Assembly (NCBI RefSeq): GCF_019925205.1
Contig: NC_083567.1
Coordinates: forward strand, 20,088,001-20,152,000
Source of the DNA: Metopolophium dirhodum
Taxonomy: Eukaryota; Arthropoda; Insecta; Hemiptera; Aphididae
DNA length: 64,000 bases
Reading direction: 5' to 3'
The translations under genes were made by a program, and so were the position numbers. The notes beneath the pieces were generated by a model that saw only the letters and a list, made by a program, of their open reading frames with translations, made no database searches and was not told the DNA's origin. Each line of letters starts with the position of its first letter. Position 1 is the stretch's first letter. Shown piece by piece: positions 1 to 15,300 of the stretch.

Positions 1-904
1 AACAACCAGGAACCAAAAACGTGAAAAAAATTTCTTAACAATCTCAAATCGTTATTTGAATGGCGTACCAATCTATCTATTAACGTGTAAAATAAAACAG
101 CTAAAAACGATAAATGATCAGCACGCAGTAGCAGACACGGACATTTTTAATACAATGATTTTGGATGTGCAAAGTAATTACATACTAACTATAGTAACTT
201 ATTATAGAATTACAAGTAGAAAACCACATAATATCACTTATCCATGACAAATAAATCATTTTTATATGTTTATAAATATAGGTATTTACAAATATTTACG
301 AGCTAATAATATTATACTATTATGAAATTTAAATAGTTTTAACTATTATATTATTATTAGCTGGTTCTATCGTTCTGCATAGAAATGTCACTTTAATGTC
401 CATTTATAACTGTCAGTCACGAGGACTTTGTCAGTTTAATGATTGTTGACAATAATTTCCATAACTGACTAGACATCAACTTAACGGATTTCAATTTGAA
501 TGTATTAGTACTTAAATATTAATTCAATAAAACCACAAAAAGTCAAAAACTATGTAAAATATATTATATTAGGTATCTATTTTAGTCCTATTTGACATTT
601 GCAGTGATGACACAAGGAAATAAAAGGTACCTACCTAATTAGAGTTTCAAACAATCAAAAAACCGTATTATTAGACTTTAGGTTGACTTTAGGTTCTAGT
701 CAAACATTTAAAGAAACCACTGCTCAGATGCGAATAAATAATTGGTTCCTAGGCAGGTATCTATAAATTATAATTTTTGTTGAAATGTATGATCGTAAAA
801 TCATAATTATGCCATCATATTTAGGCAATTTTTTTATGGATATTTATAGAAAAAATATTACAACAATTTTAAATAAAATAAGAAATTCATTCGATAAGAA
901 ATCG

Positions 905-1320
905 TTAATTTACGGGTTTTTGTCATAAAAATTTGAACTTCCAAAGCTTATAAAAACTAATGTGACTTTAATAGTCATAAAAATATTTGGTGAAAATTTA
1001 AAGTATATACGGCTATTTGTTTTTGAGTTATACCAACCAAATAAACTAAATCAATTTTGTCGAAAACTGATTTTGCGTCATAATTATTGTTTTTCTTAAT
1101 TTATTTTTGTTTTTCCCTAGTTTTAAAAAGTTAAGACTACCTGCTGGAAATATTTTACTTTTAACCCAAAAAAATACCAACTAGATTCAGTTTCCTACCA
1201 GAAAAGTTGTTGAAGTATAGAATGCATTTTCACTGTTCCAAAAAAGGATGACATAAACAAAAAAAATAACACGCAAGATTGTTAAATAAATACAATCATC
1301 CCTCCACTCAGAATCTAAAA
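905..1320 (+). repeat. Dispersed repeat family R1, copy 1
   Basis: This copy shares ordered landmarks with 11280-11850 and 44870-45170: an (A)GATTC..TTTCCTACCAGAAAAG block near 1185-1208, a following block around TTGAAGT, and in the first two copies an end like CACTCAGAATCTAAAA. The similarity is patchy, as expected of old copies. Nature unknown; no coding capacity and no clear terminal repeats. Confidence 0.55.
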
Positions 1321-2982
1321 TACCTTTTTTAAATTAATAGAAAAAAGCCGGTATAAAATGACTTTGAAGTTAACAAATTCCAAACTATCAATAGTGACAA
1401 GTAGAATCAAATTACTATTGTCAGATAAATTCAATAATAAACTTTAATGAACATTAGATATTTAAATAAAAATGTCTACTTATAACATATACATAATATA
1501 GGTATAGATATTTTTTAAATTATTAATTATTAACTGACACGCACAAAAAGTTAACTATGTTTTAATAGTCGACATGTTTTGGTGTTTGCTATACTCATAG
1601 AAAGAGTACCCTCATGGGAGGGGGCTGAGGGGTAGTTGGACCCTAGAATATAGCCATATATAGGGGCCCGCCTAATTAGATATTTAATTTAAACTTTTAC
1701 TTAAATTTGTAAAATATTGTAAATGTATGATCAAAAAAGAGATGGTATTATATATAAAAGTAGAATTTATTTAAATGAAGAATTCAATATTATATCAGAC
1801 TTAACGAATGACCTGCGAAATTTACGAAATATAGTAAAGTTGGCCACAAATTATTATTCAATTTCCACAATTAGTAAATAAAGGTAAATAACACTAAGTT
1901 TTTCAGAACCCGTAAGAAAATCCAAAACAGAAAAATTTTTTTTGCTAAAATTAGAAACTATTATTTTCTAGTTTAAATTAGTTTTATTCAATTACATATT
2001 ATAGTATGATATTAATTGGAAATATAGATTATATAGGGGTAAAAAATAGTATTGAGGCCCAACATTTGATGTGGGGAGTCTGCCTATATAGAGTGCAGAT
2101 AATTGCTTATTTTTGATGATAATATGACACAACAACAACACCTTGGTTGGAATCCAGCAAATATATATTATGTACTAATCAGTAACCAATAGTATTTGAC
2201 TAATATCTAAACACTAAATATATCTAATAATGTAGGTACTATATAAGAAATAAATTATTTTTCCACGGCTATTAAAAACAATACTAGGAATCGAGTACTT
2301 AAGAATAGGTATAGGTACTCCTATATAGGTAATATATCAATATTTTAGTGTGAATATAATGTTATTCATAATTGTTTTGTACTTACTATTATATAGAAAA
2401 TAATAAGCAAATTGCATATCATCATGGCGATTTATCATGCGTTTTAGACACCTATAATAATAGGAGGAGCACAGTATATGGATATAATATGATATACAAG
2501 AAGGTCATGCTGTAAGAATATACGATTTTTTGTTCATAAGTATTCTTAACAAAATATGTGATTTTTTTTTAGCACATGTTTATGTATTTTTTAATACGAG
2601 TCTAAGGACGATATTATGCGTGCTGCCACTTCATAAAATAAACAACAGTTTATTTTAGACTTATACTGTTGTTCCTATATCTCATAAATTATGATTGTTA
2701 ACATTGAACAAAATATTATATTCAATAAAATATCCGTTTTATTTTTATTGTGTAAATAGAACAAGATTTGTTTTGAAGACTTGTGATGGGTAGTGGGCAC
2801 TGGTCTAGCTACGTTCACATCAGAAGAGGATATAGTGGTATATTCAGTATTGTGGTGGCACTACATTGTTTTCCTCCAGAATAAAATAATTTATTCATTT
2901 AAAATCTGTACATTAAACTAGTATAATACGAAAATTAAATCGTGGATAAATATTAATAGTTGATTGAGTAAGTTGTAGAAGG

Positions 2983-3092
2983 TATAAAGAGTCCGCATAC
3001 GCCGGTGCTGCACCTCGAAGGTGAGTATAATTTTGAGAACAAAGAATGTCCCAGGATCCTCACAAGTATTTTCTTTCAGATGTCGGGACAGG
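2983..3092 (+). promoter_or_regulatory. Possible TATA box, short leader exon and 12-nt micro-exon
   Basis: TATAAAG at 2983-2989 is followed by a locally GC-rich leader ending in GAAG|GTGAGT (donor at 3021). After 59 nt comes TTTCTTTCAG (ending 3079), then ATGTCGGGACAG at 3080-3091 bounded by GTAACC. Donor, acceptor and second donor are all good consensus matches within 110 nt in otherwise AT-rich sequence. It could be the 5' end of an unseen gene or of a transposon relic; no downstream coding exon was identified. Confidence 0.25.
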
Positions 3093-4152
3093 TAACCTAA
3101 AGTTTAGTGTTATCATTTAAAAACGACAATAAATTATTAATTAAGAAAAAATTCTTAAACATGAAAAATATTAATTTTCAAGCTTTAATCATGGTTATAT
3201 AGATATCTATAACTATAAACAAACGTAAGAGGACGTTAATTGTTGTCTCCATCTTACAAGAGCGTAACATAGCAAATTTGTGTACCTATAATACATTATA
3301 CACAAATGATAATGTAAATATTTTTCATAAATGTATGTAGATATACGTCTTATACGCTTAAGTTTTTTTTTAATTGTTGAAATATAATATTTTAATAATT
3401 AAATATTGTGACAACTAATAAAATAAGGTACTTATTACTTATAATACCTATACTGACAATATAATGCAATAACAAAGATTTTTTTTAATTTTATCACTCA
3501 GCAGTAAAAATTTGGAGTTTGTACTTAACTTTGAATATTTGTTATTTACACAAATAATAATGGCTCAAAAATATTTAATTGAAATAAATTGTTATTTAAC
3601 CATGTCAAAATAAAATCAATCCGTAAAACATATTTTTAATAATTAATCTTTAGTAAAATATTTATTTGATGCATCATTAAAAAATCTAATTAAAATAATA
3701 ATATTGTCGATTATCATGGTATACTATATACTACATAAATATATACATATTTAGTAAATAATATTTTTACTATCATGATAATAAACTTTAAATTATTATA
3801 TTTATTATCATGTCTTTAGTTTGATTTATTTTTAATAATATATTATATTATAATTAATCAATACAATTTAATATTTTGACTTTTGAAGCATTTTTATGCA
3901 CGTTTTTCAGAATAACTTTTATGAGATAACATTATTATACAAATTAAGATTTATATAATATAAACGTTGAGTCATCAAATAATAATAATCATCATCGATG
4001 ATTTAGGTATCTAAAGTCAATAATATGTACATTTTTGCTGGTGCATGATATTTAAATCTAATGTTGGACATAATTTATATTACATTACTGCGATATATTT
4101 AATATAGAAATAATTATATATTATATATGCACATGCTATCTGCCTATAAACC

Positions 4153-4719
4153 CAAGACTGGGCAAGTTAATGATTTTTTTTAACTCACTTAAGTTAAGTT
4201 AATATGCACCAATAACAAAAAGTTAAAAGTTAAAAGTTAATTTAACTCTAAGTTAACTCAGTTAAGTTAAAAGTTAATATACACTTTTTGTTAACTTCTT
4301 ATTAAGTTAAAAAAAAGTTAATTTGTTTATATAACGCTAGTGTACTTAATTTTTTTCCAACCCAAAACTAAATTATAGGATATAGTGTTAATTACTTCAT
4401 ATAGTATTTCCATATAAGTTAGATTTGAATGATATACATTTTTAACTTTAAACAATTTACGATACATATTTTTTGACATGAAGACGAAATAGACTGAAAT
4501 GGTGAAATATTATAAAATTAAAAACAAAATAAATTAACTTAACTTACTTCTTAAAATGAAAAATCAACTTGTTAATTTCATGTTAATTAAGAAAGAAATT
4601 TAGTAAGTTAACAGTCAAGTTAATGAAAAGCCAAAAGTAACTAGTCAAGTTAAAAAGTTAAAATAAAATTAACTTTTAAACTTAACTTCAACTTTTTAAC
4701 TCGTTAATGCCCAGCCTTG
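4153..4719. mobile_element. hAT-type MITE rich in AAGTTAA motifs
   Basis: Ends CAAGACTGGGCA and TGCCCAGCCTTG form an inverted terminal repeat with one mismatch. The flanks TATAAACC (4145-4152) and TATATACC (4720-4727) are an 8-bp target duplication with one mismatch, the size made by hAT transposases. The interior is an array of AAGTTAA/TTAACTT words without coding capacity. A more decayed relative is at 31744-32211. Confidence 0.8.
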
Positions 4720-5480
4720 TATATACCTATAGGCTATAAAACACTGATTTATAGCTTTCGGTGAATTTGGAATTAAATTTTATAATGCTTTATTATTATC
4801 AGCCATCACTTATACAGTTATACTTCAATAATATAATATTAATTCTAAACGATTACTCTATTTGCCATAATGCTCTATTGCAATGGGTTTTCATGAATCA
4901 TAATTGGTTGAAATCGTCTGTACATTTTAATAGTCATAATTCATAATGATTAAATATGTTTAATGTTCAACGATGTAAGACATGTACCATGCTATTTTTA
5001 GAAAACGTTTTCAATCACACGCGATGTATCATAATTCATAAGGTATTGTTAGTGCCTAGTAGCACAGTACCTACTCACTTGTATATAAATTATTTAATAT
5101 TTCTTTCTACGCTTAATTGTTAAAACTAAATTCGATAGAGTGCATCCTGAACTCCTACAACAACATCGTACGAGAGTAATATCATAGTTCATAAGTGTTA
5201 GACTTGTGCGTATATAGGTACCCTATACGCTTAAACACATTCGCGGACAGTTGAAGACAGCTGCAGTCGTGGTTTGAGCAGGTGGCTAGAAAAAAATTAG
5301 ACACGTCATGTAAATAGAGTAATAACAAATTCGTTTTTAGTGATAAATATTTTAATTATTAAAATATTGTGAACAGGAGAGAGAAAGTTACCATTAACAT
5401 GTTTGCGGTTTAATCACTTCTAAACTACCCAATTACACCCATGAGACGAAACGATGCTGCCGCTATTTAACCGAAATCGC

Positions 5481-6323
5481 GGGCACACTGTACAATATGT
5501 TATTATTATTATCGCGGACGATTCGAGCGTTGCGAAGATCAGCCTGTATGACGCACTCTCGCCCGATACGGTCCCTGCGCACCCCGTTTCGGAAGGGTGC
5601 GCATGCGCGCCGGCCGTGGCCGTATAATGGTTTGGCGCGGCGCGCGGCGGCGGCGGAACTCGGCGGCATTTTACCGCATGCGACACACGCTATCGGCGCC
5701 GATCCTAAAAAGGGGAGTGGTGGGCGGCGGCGGCGGAGGGCATAGAGTAATGATGATAATAATAATATACCGAGCTCAACGCCGAACACACTAGCTGCAC
5801 CACACTACTGTTCACCAGTAGTGACAGCGGCCGGTCGTCCGTCGTTGGTGTTTTACATTTTCTATTTTCCCTCTCAAAATTATAATTTTTCCAATATCTT
5901 ATGGCTCCGCATGGCCGCTGAATGGGACCGCCGGAAATCACACATTACAATAATATCATCAAACACGCGAAAAACGAGTTCTGGCCGCGGACGGAAATAA
6001 AATTAGTTTTTGCGTGATCGATAATTTTTTTGTCCTGTTCTCGACCAGTTTCGCGTGCGACAAGTCGCCGGGCGATCTTACTTGACGGCGGACACAGTCT
6101 CGATAATATGACGTATAGTTACCGCGTCCGAACGTGACGTGATACACCTAGGTCGTCGTATTAACCGGCAATATTATATTGTACCTATAACACTATATAA
6201 GCACACATACACCCCGCCCGACTGTTGGTTTTTTTGCACGACATATTAAGCTCACAGTCGCACTTGCTCAGTGCATCGGAATAATAATATTATTATCAAT
6301 ATCCATACGCATACGGAGAAGCT
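5481..6323 (+). promoter_or_regulatory. GC-rich promoter and 5' region of ABCG copy A
   Basis: From about 5500 to 6150 GC and CpG content rise sharply, with GGCGG and GCGCG runs at 5630-5740, in a genome otherwise about 70% AT. A TATA-like TATATAA lies at 6194-6200, 124 nt before the start ATG at 6324, which would give a leader of about 95 nt. Overlapping open frames on both strands at 5420-5941 are by-products of this GC-rich sequence. A copy of the arthropod initiator TCAGT at 6268-6272 is too far from the TATA box to pair with it. Confidence 0.5.
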
Positions 6324-9300
6324 ATGGCGACCGACGTCAAATACAGGACCGATGACGCGTCCAACAACAACGTGATCGGAAAAAAATCTCAATTGTTTCC
6401 GAAAAAGGCCGAAGTCGACTTGTCTTTCGAAAATCTCACCTATACCGTAAACACGTTCAGCAAGTTCAAAAAAGGTTAGTGTCGGCTCAACGCCACTATA
6501 ATAGGTATCACCTAGCTTTATAATATTATTAGTCATACCTACCTATTATATTGACGGATCTAGGTGGTAACAGGCAATATGCCAATATTATACTATTGTA
6601 ATAAAAGGGACCTATAAATAATAAACTTATGGTAGGTGCATAGGAAATCTTCGGTTCATCGTGGTATATCTACGTACAATGTGCCAATGCACATACTATA
6701 TTATATATTATTAGGTACACACTTACAATGTCTATTGCAAAATCAAAATCATTTATCAAATCAGTTTTATTTCAGCATTATTATTTTGGTCAATTATTTA
6801 CACGAATAAAATGATAACGATGGTTTGTGCAGATAATAGGTTTCAATAGTATTTTGCGATGACATTTTACGATAAATTGAGTTCCACACAAATGAGCATC
6901 ATATTTTAATAATATGATGTTGTGTTTATTATTGTTATCATTGTTTTTAGATGCACGAGTGGAAAGTGTGATAACACGACGGTTATATAACCGAAAACTA
7001 TACTTAAAAATCAATGTTGGGAGGAAGTGAAATATTTTGAATGAAACTTTCGAGTAATAATAATTTTCGTTGTGATGTGTCTTTAAAAATAATGTGTATT
7101 ATTATTATTATTATTACAGGTACCTATTACATAAATTAGTAATTTTATCGTCAAATATAACTATATTAGTGGTAGGTATAGGTACTTATAAAATATATAT
7201 ACCTACCTAATTATGCATTTTATATTTGTATTGTATAGAATAGTTTTTTTTTTGAGAACTATTAGAATATTGAATATTAAATATAATTTTCTAAGAATAT
7301 AGAATAAAAACTATAAATTACTAAGAATGTAAACTAATTAATGAAACAGAATTTAGAATGTAAATTCATTCTATTATAGGTAAATAAATAATTATTAATT
7401 TCATTAGGTATACAATTATATCTATACGAGGTGAATATGCTATACGTCTTACTATAATATACTATAAGTAGGTTGTAAATACGGTGATAATAATATACAA
7501 TAAATCGGTATTCAGACTTTTAGTACAAAATAAATAAGATTAAAAACAATAATATATTTAAATACTATGTAGATAATAGATTATATTTTATAGGAAGAAT
7601 TGATTTTTATAAAAAAATAAAATAGAAAAAAAAATGATTGTCAAGGTAAAATATGGGGTCAAGTTTATAGAAATAAAATAAATAGTAAAATATACCTTTA
7701 AAAAAAAAAAATACTGATTGTTTGTAGTTATGAGTTTTGAAGTCGATAAAAAAATAGCATTTTCTTACAATGTATTCAATAAATTATAACATAGTTGGAC
7801 AGGATACATAACTACGTGATGGTCACTCATATCGTTTCGTTCATATCAGTGTTAGATAGTAGTGTAATATTATTATTTGTTAGGTACCTACTATACATTT
7901 GAAATCAATAATAGGTAGATACTTTATATCATATTCAAAAAAACGATTCTGGATGAGGCTGTTCGGCTATTATAACGTTTATAAATTATCCAACGTTTAT
8001 AACATTATTAGTTCCTCGTTAAAAAAAAAGTTAATGAATAAAGATGTTCAAAATGTATAGAATATAGTAACGCATAATAATAATATAATATTATATATGT
8101 ATAATATTGTAATATTGTATTCAAGGTACTCTATATGGTCTAGTCTGGCCGACATAATTATAAATAATCTGATTTAGAAAAATGAAAAATCCATTCAAAT
8201 CCACCAAACAGTATACATAATATTACTTTTTAGTAAAAATAGATATACTATAATTTAACTACATTACATATTATCCTATTCGGTATTCCTATACAAATTA
8301 TTATTTGTAACGTTTTTGTTGACTGTTGTTTGACATATAAATCGAGTTCAGCTCGTTATAATTTTTTGAATGTATTCGGGGATTTATCATTACAGTTTTG
8401 AGTTGAGTTTTCCATTATAAATATCCACATAACTCCAATATTTTTGAATTTTTTAATCTACACAATGCACATTGGTACATATATTTACAAATAAGTATAT
8501 TATTTGATATATAAGTTTAATTTGACTATACATAAGAAAACAAAGATATTATATCTACCTAACGGTTACACCTTTCAAAGTTTACGTAATCGTAATGTAA
8601 TTTTTTTTCAAAATTTTTATTCAATGTTTATTCATGTTTTTTATATTAATTGAACATTAAATAAACATCAACATAATAATATGTGTGTTATAATTCTCAA
8701 TAATTGTAGGAAGTGTATTATAGTTTCTTAATAAACATTTATATACTAATACATTGAATTCGATGCTCTCTGTCAATACAATATTTTATAAATACCAAGG
8801 TTAAATTACTATTCTATAATTTTGATATTTCTAAATTCCTATATTTATTTGTAGTTATAGACTATCTGGAATTCATCACTCAAAATAAACTCTATGAATA
8901 ATTTATAATGAATAGGTATATTTTATGTACACACTTTGGATTTAACTCTTGTAGTCTTGTAAGTCATTTTTATACACGTTCAACGATTTTTATTCGATTA
9001 AAACATTCATATTAAATATTATATACAGTATACACAATTATATATTTCTATGTTGTTGGATATTTTAATTGATTTATGATTTAATTTTGAATGTATATCA
9101 AAATGCTTAAAATAATAATTATCTATGTAATTTAAAATAAATATCTTATATTATATTATTATTATATAGGTACTAAAACGTATAAAAGATTGTAAAATCA
9201 TGTTTTCAATGGAACACAGAGCATTCATCCGTTCCTATAGATAAAATTGAAATGAATGGAAACTATAGTACCTATTGTATAGGTACGTCAATTTTTCTGG

Positions 9301-12300
9301 TCGTCCACGGAGTATTACTACAATGCTTTTATTGTAAAACATTTCCACAATTCCAAAATTCAACTGGATGGATAATTTAAGGTTTTCATTCTAAACAAAT
9401 TGTTATTTACTATTATTGATTGTATCATCTACATGGATATCATAGAATACAAGAAGTTTTTTAAAATTAATTATAAACTTATTTAATTTGTTTTTAAAAT
9501 GTATGACATTTTCTAACTAAAATAATAATTACAAAATTTATTTAAATAAATTAACTTTGTTAAATTTTGTTCTAAAGTTCCTTTAACATTTGTACATAGG
9601 TACCTATGTGCTGTATAATGTAGATAAATTGTAAATGAAGGTTTTTGTATACAATTTTAAATGAGCGGATTACTATATTCGCCTTTATACCCACAAAGAA
9701 ATATTGTTAAATAATAATAATTTATTATTAATAAACAATATCAATCACAGATATTATTTATTTTTATCTCTTGATAATATAGTAATTGTATACCCTAGCT
9801 AATATATGTATGTAGAAGTAGAAGTTATGCATTTACTTAATCTATATTTGTTGTAGAATCTTAATACAAAGGTACTAATTATTCATTAAATTAAAAAAGG
9901 TACCAAACTAATTATAATTGTACTCTCATAAATTGTAATATTGACTCAAAAATGAATTGATTATACTTATAAAGTATAACTATATTATATTTTACTTATA
10001 TTTTGTCATAAGCATAACCATAAGTTATAATAAAATAAATAATATATGTGAATAATCATTATTTTAAATATTTCCGTAACCAAGGTTGTTGAGGTCAAGT
10101 TTTATTGATAGCAATTAATGAAATATTAATATGTGATTTAAGAAATATATCAATTTAGTATATTACTTATATATGTATAACCTTATATATACCAGCAAAT
10201 TAACAGTGGGTATATGCATTTGTTAGAGTTTGAAAGCAGGATTTTTAAAATGCAATTATTTCAAATAGCTTTGCTTTCAAGATTCAATTACACGTTAAAT
10301 ACACCACTATCCTGCACCGAGGTGAATCGAAACGACTAAACGAGTATGCGTATGTTATAAGTAGGTACCCTGTATTCTGCAGCAACTATAATCTGTATCC
10401 TGTCCTAGTTTTTTTATTATTTCAATATTTCAATATTTTATTTACACAAAGTATAATGTAACTATGTTAGCGTATACAATCGTATTTCGATGTTTTATTA
10501 GTTAATCACTTATCTGCAGCTTCCGCCTACCAGTTGTACTTTAAAATAAAATAAAATACGTTATGAGTTATGACTAAATTATAAAAAAATATTAATTTAG
10601 CCAATAGTGATCAAACAATGTATTAGTGCATATTTTGTTACATTCACATTTTAAGTGCATATTTTTTTATTCCTATTTCGAAATTAGTATTTAATTTTTC
10701 TTTTAATTGGTTAAAAAAAAAATGATATGACTAAAAGGGTATTTGATTTAATTTAATTTGTAGTTAAAATTATAAACTTCCGTCTGCCGGTATCATTTTA
10801 TCAACACACAGACTCTAAATATATAGATATTGTATGATTATTTTAAGGGTCACTGGATACTTTGATCAATCAGTGTTAGTTTGTCAATGTTATATAGGCA
10901 TTCTTTAATCTTTATGATCTATAGTTATTGCTGTAGGTTCTGGTTTTCCCCAACTTAAGTTAAGATTTAACATGTTAAGTAAATAACAACATAAATAAAT
11001 AATTGCTCGAATAATTGTATTTATAAAAAGTTTCAGTTTTTAATGCATATTTTAAGAGTGTATGTTTGATACAGTGATTGTACATATTTAGAGATTTTTA
11101 GGGTACGAGGTCTCTTGCTTTAATAATTATATAATAAATATAAATAAATGTGAATTTCTGCCCTGCGCCATAAAAAATCCGTAGAAAATAAGAGCAAAAA
11201 AAAAATGAAATAAAATACCTTTAGACGTATCTATGTAAGATGTAGGTATGTTAACTACAAAATAATTTGCACATTTTCGTGATTTTTTATCAACATTTGA
11301 ACTTCAAAATTTAAATGCTTAAAAAACAAATTGTTCATATTTATCTTAAATATTTTGAACTGCTATTATAACAAGTTATGGGGAACTTTGTAGTATATTA
11401 TATTCAAGCATTTTGATTGAGTAAACATTTTTTTTATCAACATTTAGTAATTTAGATACCTATAGAAAAAAAAACAAAAACAATCAACAATTTTAAAAGT
11501 TCATAAATAACTTAAAAAGTGTCAATGCCATGTATAGAAAATGGTAATATAAACATTTGGTAAAATTTCAAGTATCCACGGTTATTCCGAGAGTTATTCG
11601 CTTTTGAATTACAACAAAATCGACTTGGTAAAAAATTGGTTTTGCTAAAAAATTCTCTTTTTTTCCTATTTTTTTTTTATTTTTGGAACTTTTTACTTTT
11701 GAGTCCCTAAAGCTCCAAATAGATTCACTTTCCTACCAGAAAAGATATTTTTAAGTTGAAAATCTAAGCATATTCTTACTGCTCAAAAAGATGATGATAG
11801 ACATACCTAAAAATAAAAATAAAATACACTCTTCGTCACTCTGCTCGAAATCTAAGCTGGATGATAAGTAATTTTTATACGACCATATTATAATAGGTAG
11901 TTAAATTACACGAAGGTGGTGGTGAATTGAGAACCAACTGTGTAGGGATATATTCGGATATATTATCATCAGCTGTTGGTATTGATATTTTATGAAGACG
12001 GATGACTGCGTCGACCGCATTCTATATAATATAATATCATAACATAAATTATTATATATAGATATCTTTGTGTAATGTTACACGATGATGATATAATTAT
12101 GAACCATTGGTATTCCACATAATTTTTTTTTTTAATTATAGATAAAATGCGTAATTAGTTGCACTTTATTAGATTACACATTGGATAATATTATAATAAT
12201 ATACCTCGTAATATACTGTTCAACGTACATGAATATTTTGGTGCAGTATTACATCTTGGTGGAGAAAAAGTGTTACCAGCCACTTAACTCTTTTAATCTA

Positions 12301-15300
12301 AACTTGATACGCTACTTAGTAATAAACTATTATTAAATATCTGATTGAATAATTTTATACAATATTTATTAAGTAACCTGTTAATACGTTTTCCAACTAT
12401 GGAGTCAGAAATTCATTTTATAACTTAGAATGTGTACAAAAATAGTATTTTTTAAGAAAATATATCGATTTTATTCATATTATACTCGTACCTATACACA
12501 ATTTGGAAGACACTGTACAATATATTATTTACTTATACATGATGTGTGTTTATCAATTATTATTATTTATCATTTTAGTAGAAACAAAATATTTTTTACA
12601 CGTTCAAATGATTTTAATATTCCATCATTTTAAAGACTTAATTGTTGAACTCTAATGAACCTGATCGATATAACATATTATTATATTATATCTAGTGAGT
12701 AATAACTAATAATATAAAACATTAATGTGCCAAAGTCCTAAAGTCTAAAGGCTTTAATTGTTTACGAGACTATTATGAGCCTCTGTGATGAATAATACTG
12801 CATTAATATTTGAATTATATTTCTTTACTTTTTTGCAATTGTTTTTTGAATAAAAAATAGGTTTAAATGTTAATGAATCGTGGTAGGTATCTGATGTATT
12901 GTTTAAGAAGTAAATTAAACAATATTGAGTTCAATTTTAATAGTATGAAACAATACATAATACCTATAGTCATTATATTAAATAATTTCTCAATATGTAT
13001 CCCAAACGTATCCCTGTCATATTATGTACAATTAATAACTTAATACTTCTAATGTGATATCTGAGTCTTAACCACGGTATGCATGGGTCAGGTTAAATTA
13101 TTTTGAATCATTATGATTTTGAAATAATCATTATGTCGTTCTGTAGATTTTGATTGGTCAACAAATGATTTAAAGCGTTTAAATCAGTACGCTATTAGCC
13201 ACGTGAATACATGTGTTAGCTATTATAATTATAATATTAATTTGATTTATACTTGGTATACGATTGATAAGAACTATTTGTTTAAAAAAATATTTGTTTG
13301 GTGTTCTTTTCAATTTATTTTATAATTGTCATGCTAATTGCATATAACTAGGTAGGTACCTATACGTGTTATTTTAACTTTTTAATTCTTTGCTAATATA
13401 GCCAAATTGTATTCGAATACATATAATATGACAAGTGACTGTATACTATATTATGTTAATAATAAATGACGATGTTTAAATATTGCTCGTGTAATTGTTC
13501 GTGTTCTTCTGAATTTAAATATTTTGAAATTTATTGTGAGTATTTTACTTACTTTTTTTAATGTATAGTCATCAAGATTCAAGGTTATGACTTATGGTTT
13601 TTTCAAATTAAAATATTCATATTATGTAATGAGAGTATAATATCCATTTCAGATATCAAACAAGTGCTTTAGGTAACTGTAGTCTTCGTAGTAGAACGTA
13701 CCTAACATTAATTGGTACGTATTGAAATCGAATGACGGTGTGAATTGTTTAAAAATGTTATTACGTCAAAGTTCGAGATCAAAACAAATATCAGTTAACA
13801 ATTAGGTAAAGTAAATTTGGATTTTGTCAGGAAATGTTTTGTACCTACGTACACACTAAAATGAATCGTATAAGTCATACTCATCTTCTGATGTTAGTCA
13901 ATCAGTCAATGTCTTATTGTTAGGACGCCGATCGAGTGATGATGAGTTTCTTCGTCATCTCTCTGCACCAATGTATGCTCACCGCGTAACCCGTGCGTAT
14001 TATATAACACAGAATATGGATCAGCTACAGTCGTAACGTCATTTGCATGAGCATAATTTTTTGATTTTAGTTCTCTGGTATTATCATCTATGTAATTTAC
14101 AACTACTTACATTTCTTATCACTTGAACCTGCACATCCATCATTCTAAAGCAGCAAATCACTAAAGTTTAAAGTCTAAACCATATGTCAGTCGTCCAGTA
14201 AGAAGTATGCAAGCTTTTAGATTTTTTTTCTATTAATATAACATTTTAAGTTTAAAGTAATAGACCTCGCTAAACGTTCAATCAAAGACCCAATACAGCC
14301 ATTTTTATGCCATTCATAACAAATGTAGATTTTTAATATAGGTACTTATATATACGAGTATATCAATAGTATATCAACATAATATTATAATATTCACAGA
14401 ACAACGGATATACGTGACGCGTGACGGTTTTCGATAAACAGTGATCAAAAAAATTTAAATAGTATAATATATGAATATACATTATACATACACCTACCGC
14501 AATACGCTCATACGTATAAACACCTATGCTTAAGCCTGAGATAGTATAAGAAGATGTGGTATACTCTCCTTCCTGTTCTGGCGATTAATCGTCCTTGATA
14601 ATAATATTATAGTTGTGATATTAATTTTGATCATCGCGAATAAATAAATCATATTCGTGGGATTCAAAATAATAACTCGACGAACCATCACCGCCTACGC
14701 CGGCGCCGACGACACGTACGACATTATTTGATATTGCCGGCGCGTCTCGACGCAGTTGCGTGTGTGACGTCTGTACGGAACGCGACAATGCACAAAATAT
14801 ATAATAAAAATACGAAGCGCACTATGGTAATAATTTCGGTAGGTGTAGTCATCATTGTCACTTCTGGTTTTTGTTTGTGATTTTTTATTACGATCCCGCC
14901 GTGCCACGCGCTGCATTTCCGAGGCGTGACGACTGCGATCTGAAAAATCGGTTCCCGTTTGTCGTATCGTTAGTTTTCCTTACGAAACTTTTCTAATATC
15001 AAAATATAATCTTACCGATTCGGGTGGATACTGTTTTCGGCAAATAATGAAATACGATTTTATATTGCCGAACTTATTATTGAACGAATGCTACCTATGA
15101 CTCAATGAGTATAACACCTTTCAATTAGTGCTTTTGGCCTTGGCATTATTATAACCTCTACTATACACACCTTATGTAATAATTAAGGTATTAGGTATAA
15201 TGATGGAAAACGTTTTACAGTGAGTTTTGTAGAAAAACAACAAATTCTAACATTAAAGATTTTGTACCTAATAAGTTGAGTGCATTTTGGGAATCACTGT

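Larger units (their letters stand above)
1..5480. other. Intergenic AT-rich region upstream of ABCG copy A
   Basis: No convincing protein-coding exon. The stretch holds a dispersed-repeat copy near 905-1320, a hAT-type MITE at 4153-4719, and a cluster of promoter and splice-like signals at 2983-3092. Short open frames at 56-247 and 4761-4946 have AT-driven composition and no family resemblance, so they are not called. The 5205-5290 stretch (TATA-like then moderate GC) could hold distal promoter or untranslated sequence of copy A, which I cannot prove. Confidence 0.6.

Noticed and set aside
5420..5941. Several overlapping open frames of 65-108 residues
   Set aside because: They overlap on both strands in a GC-rich island with arginine- or proline-rich translations; typical of stop-poor GC-rich promoter DNA.
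6268..6272. Initiator TCAGT for copy A
   Set aside because: It lies about 70 nt past the TATA-like box, too far for a usual pair, and the five-base motif is common.
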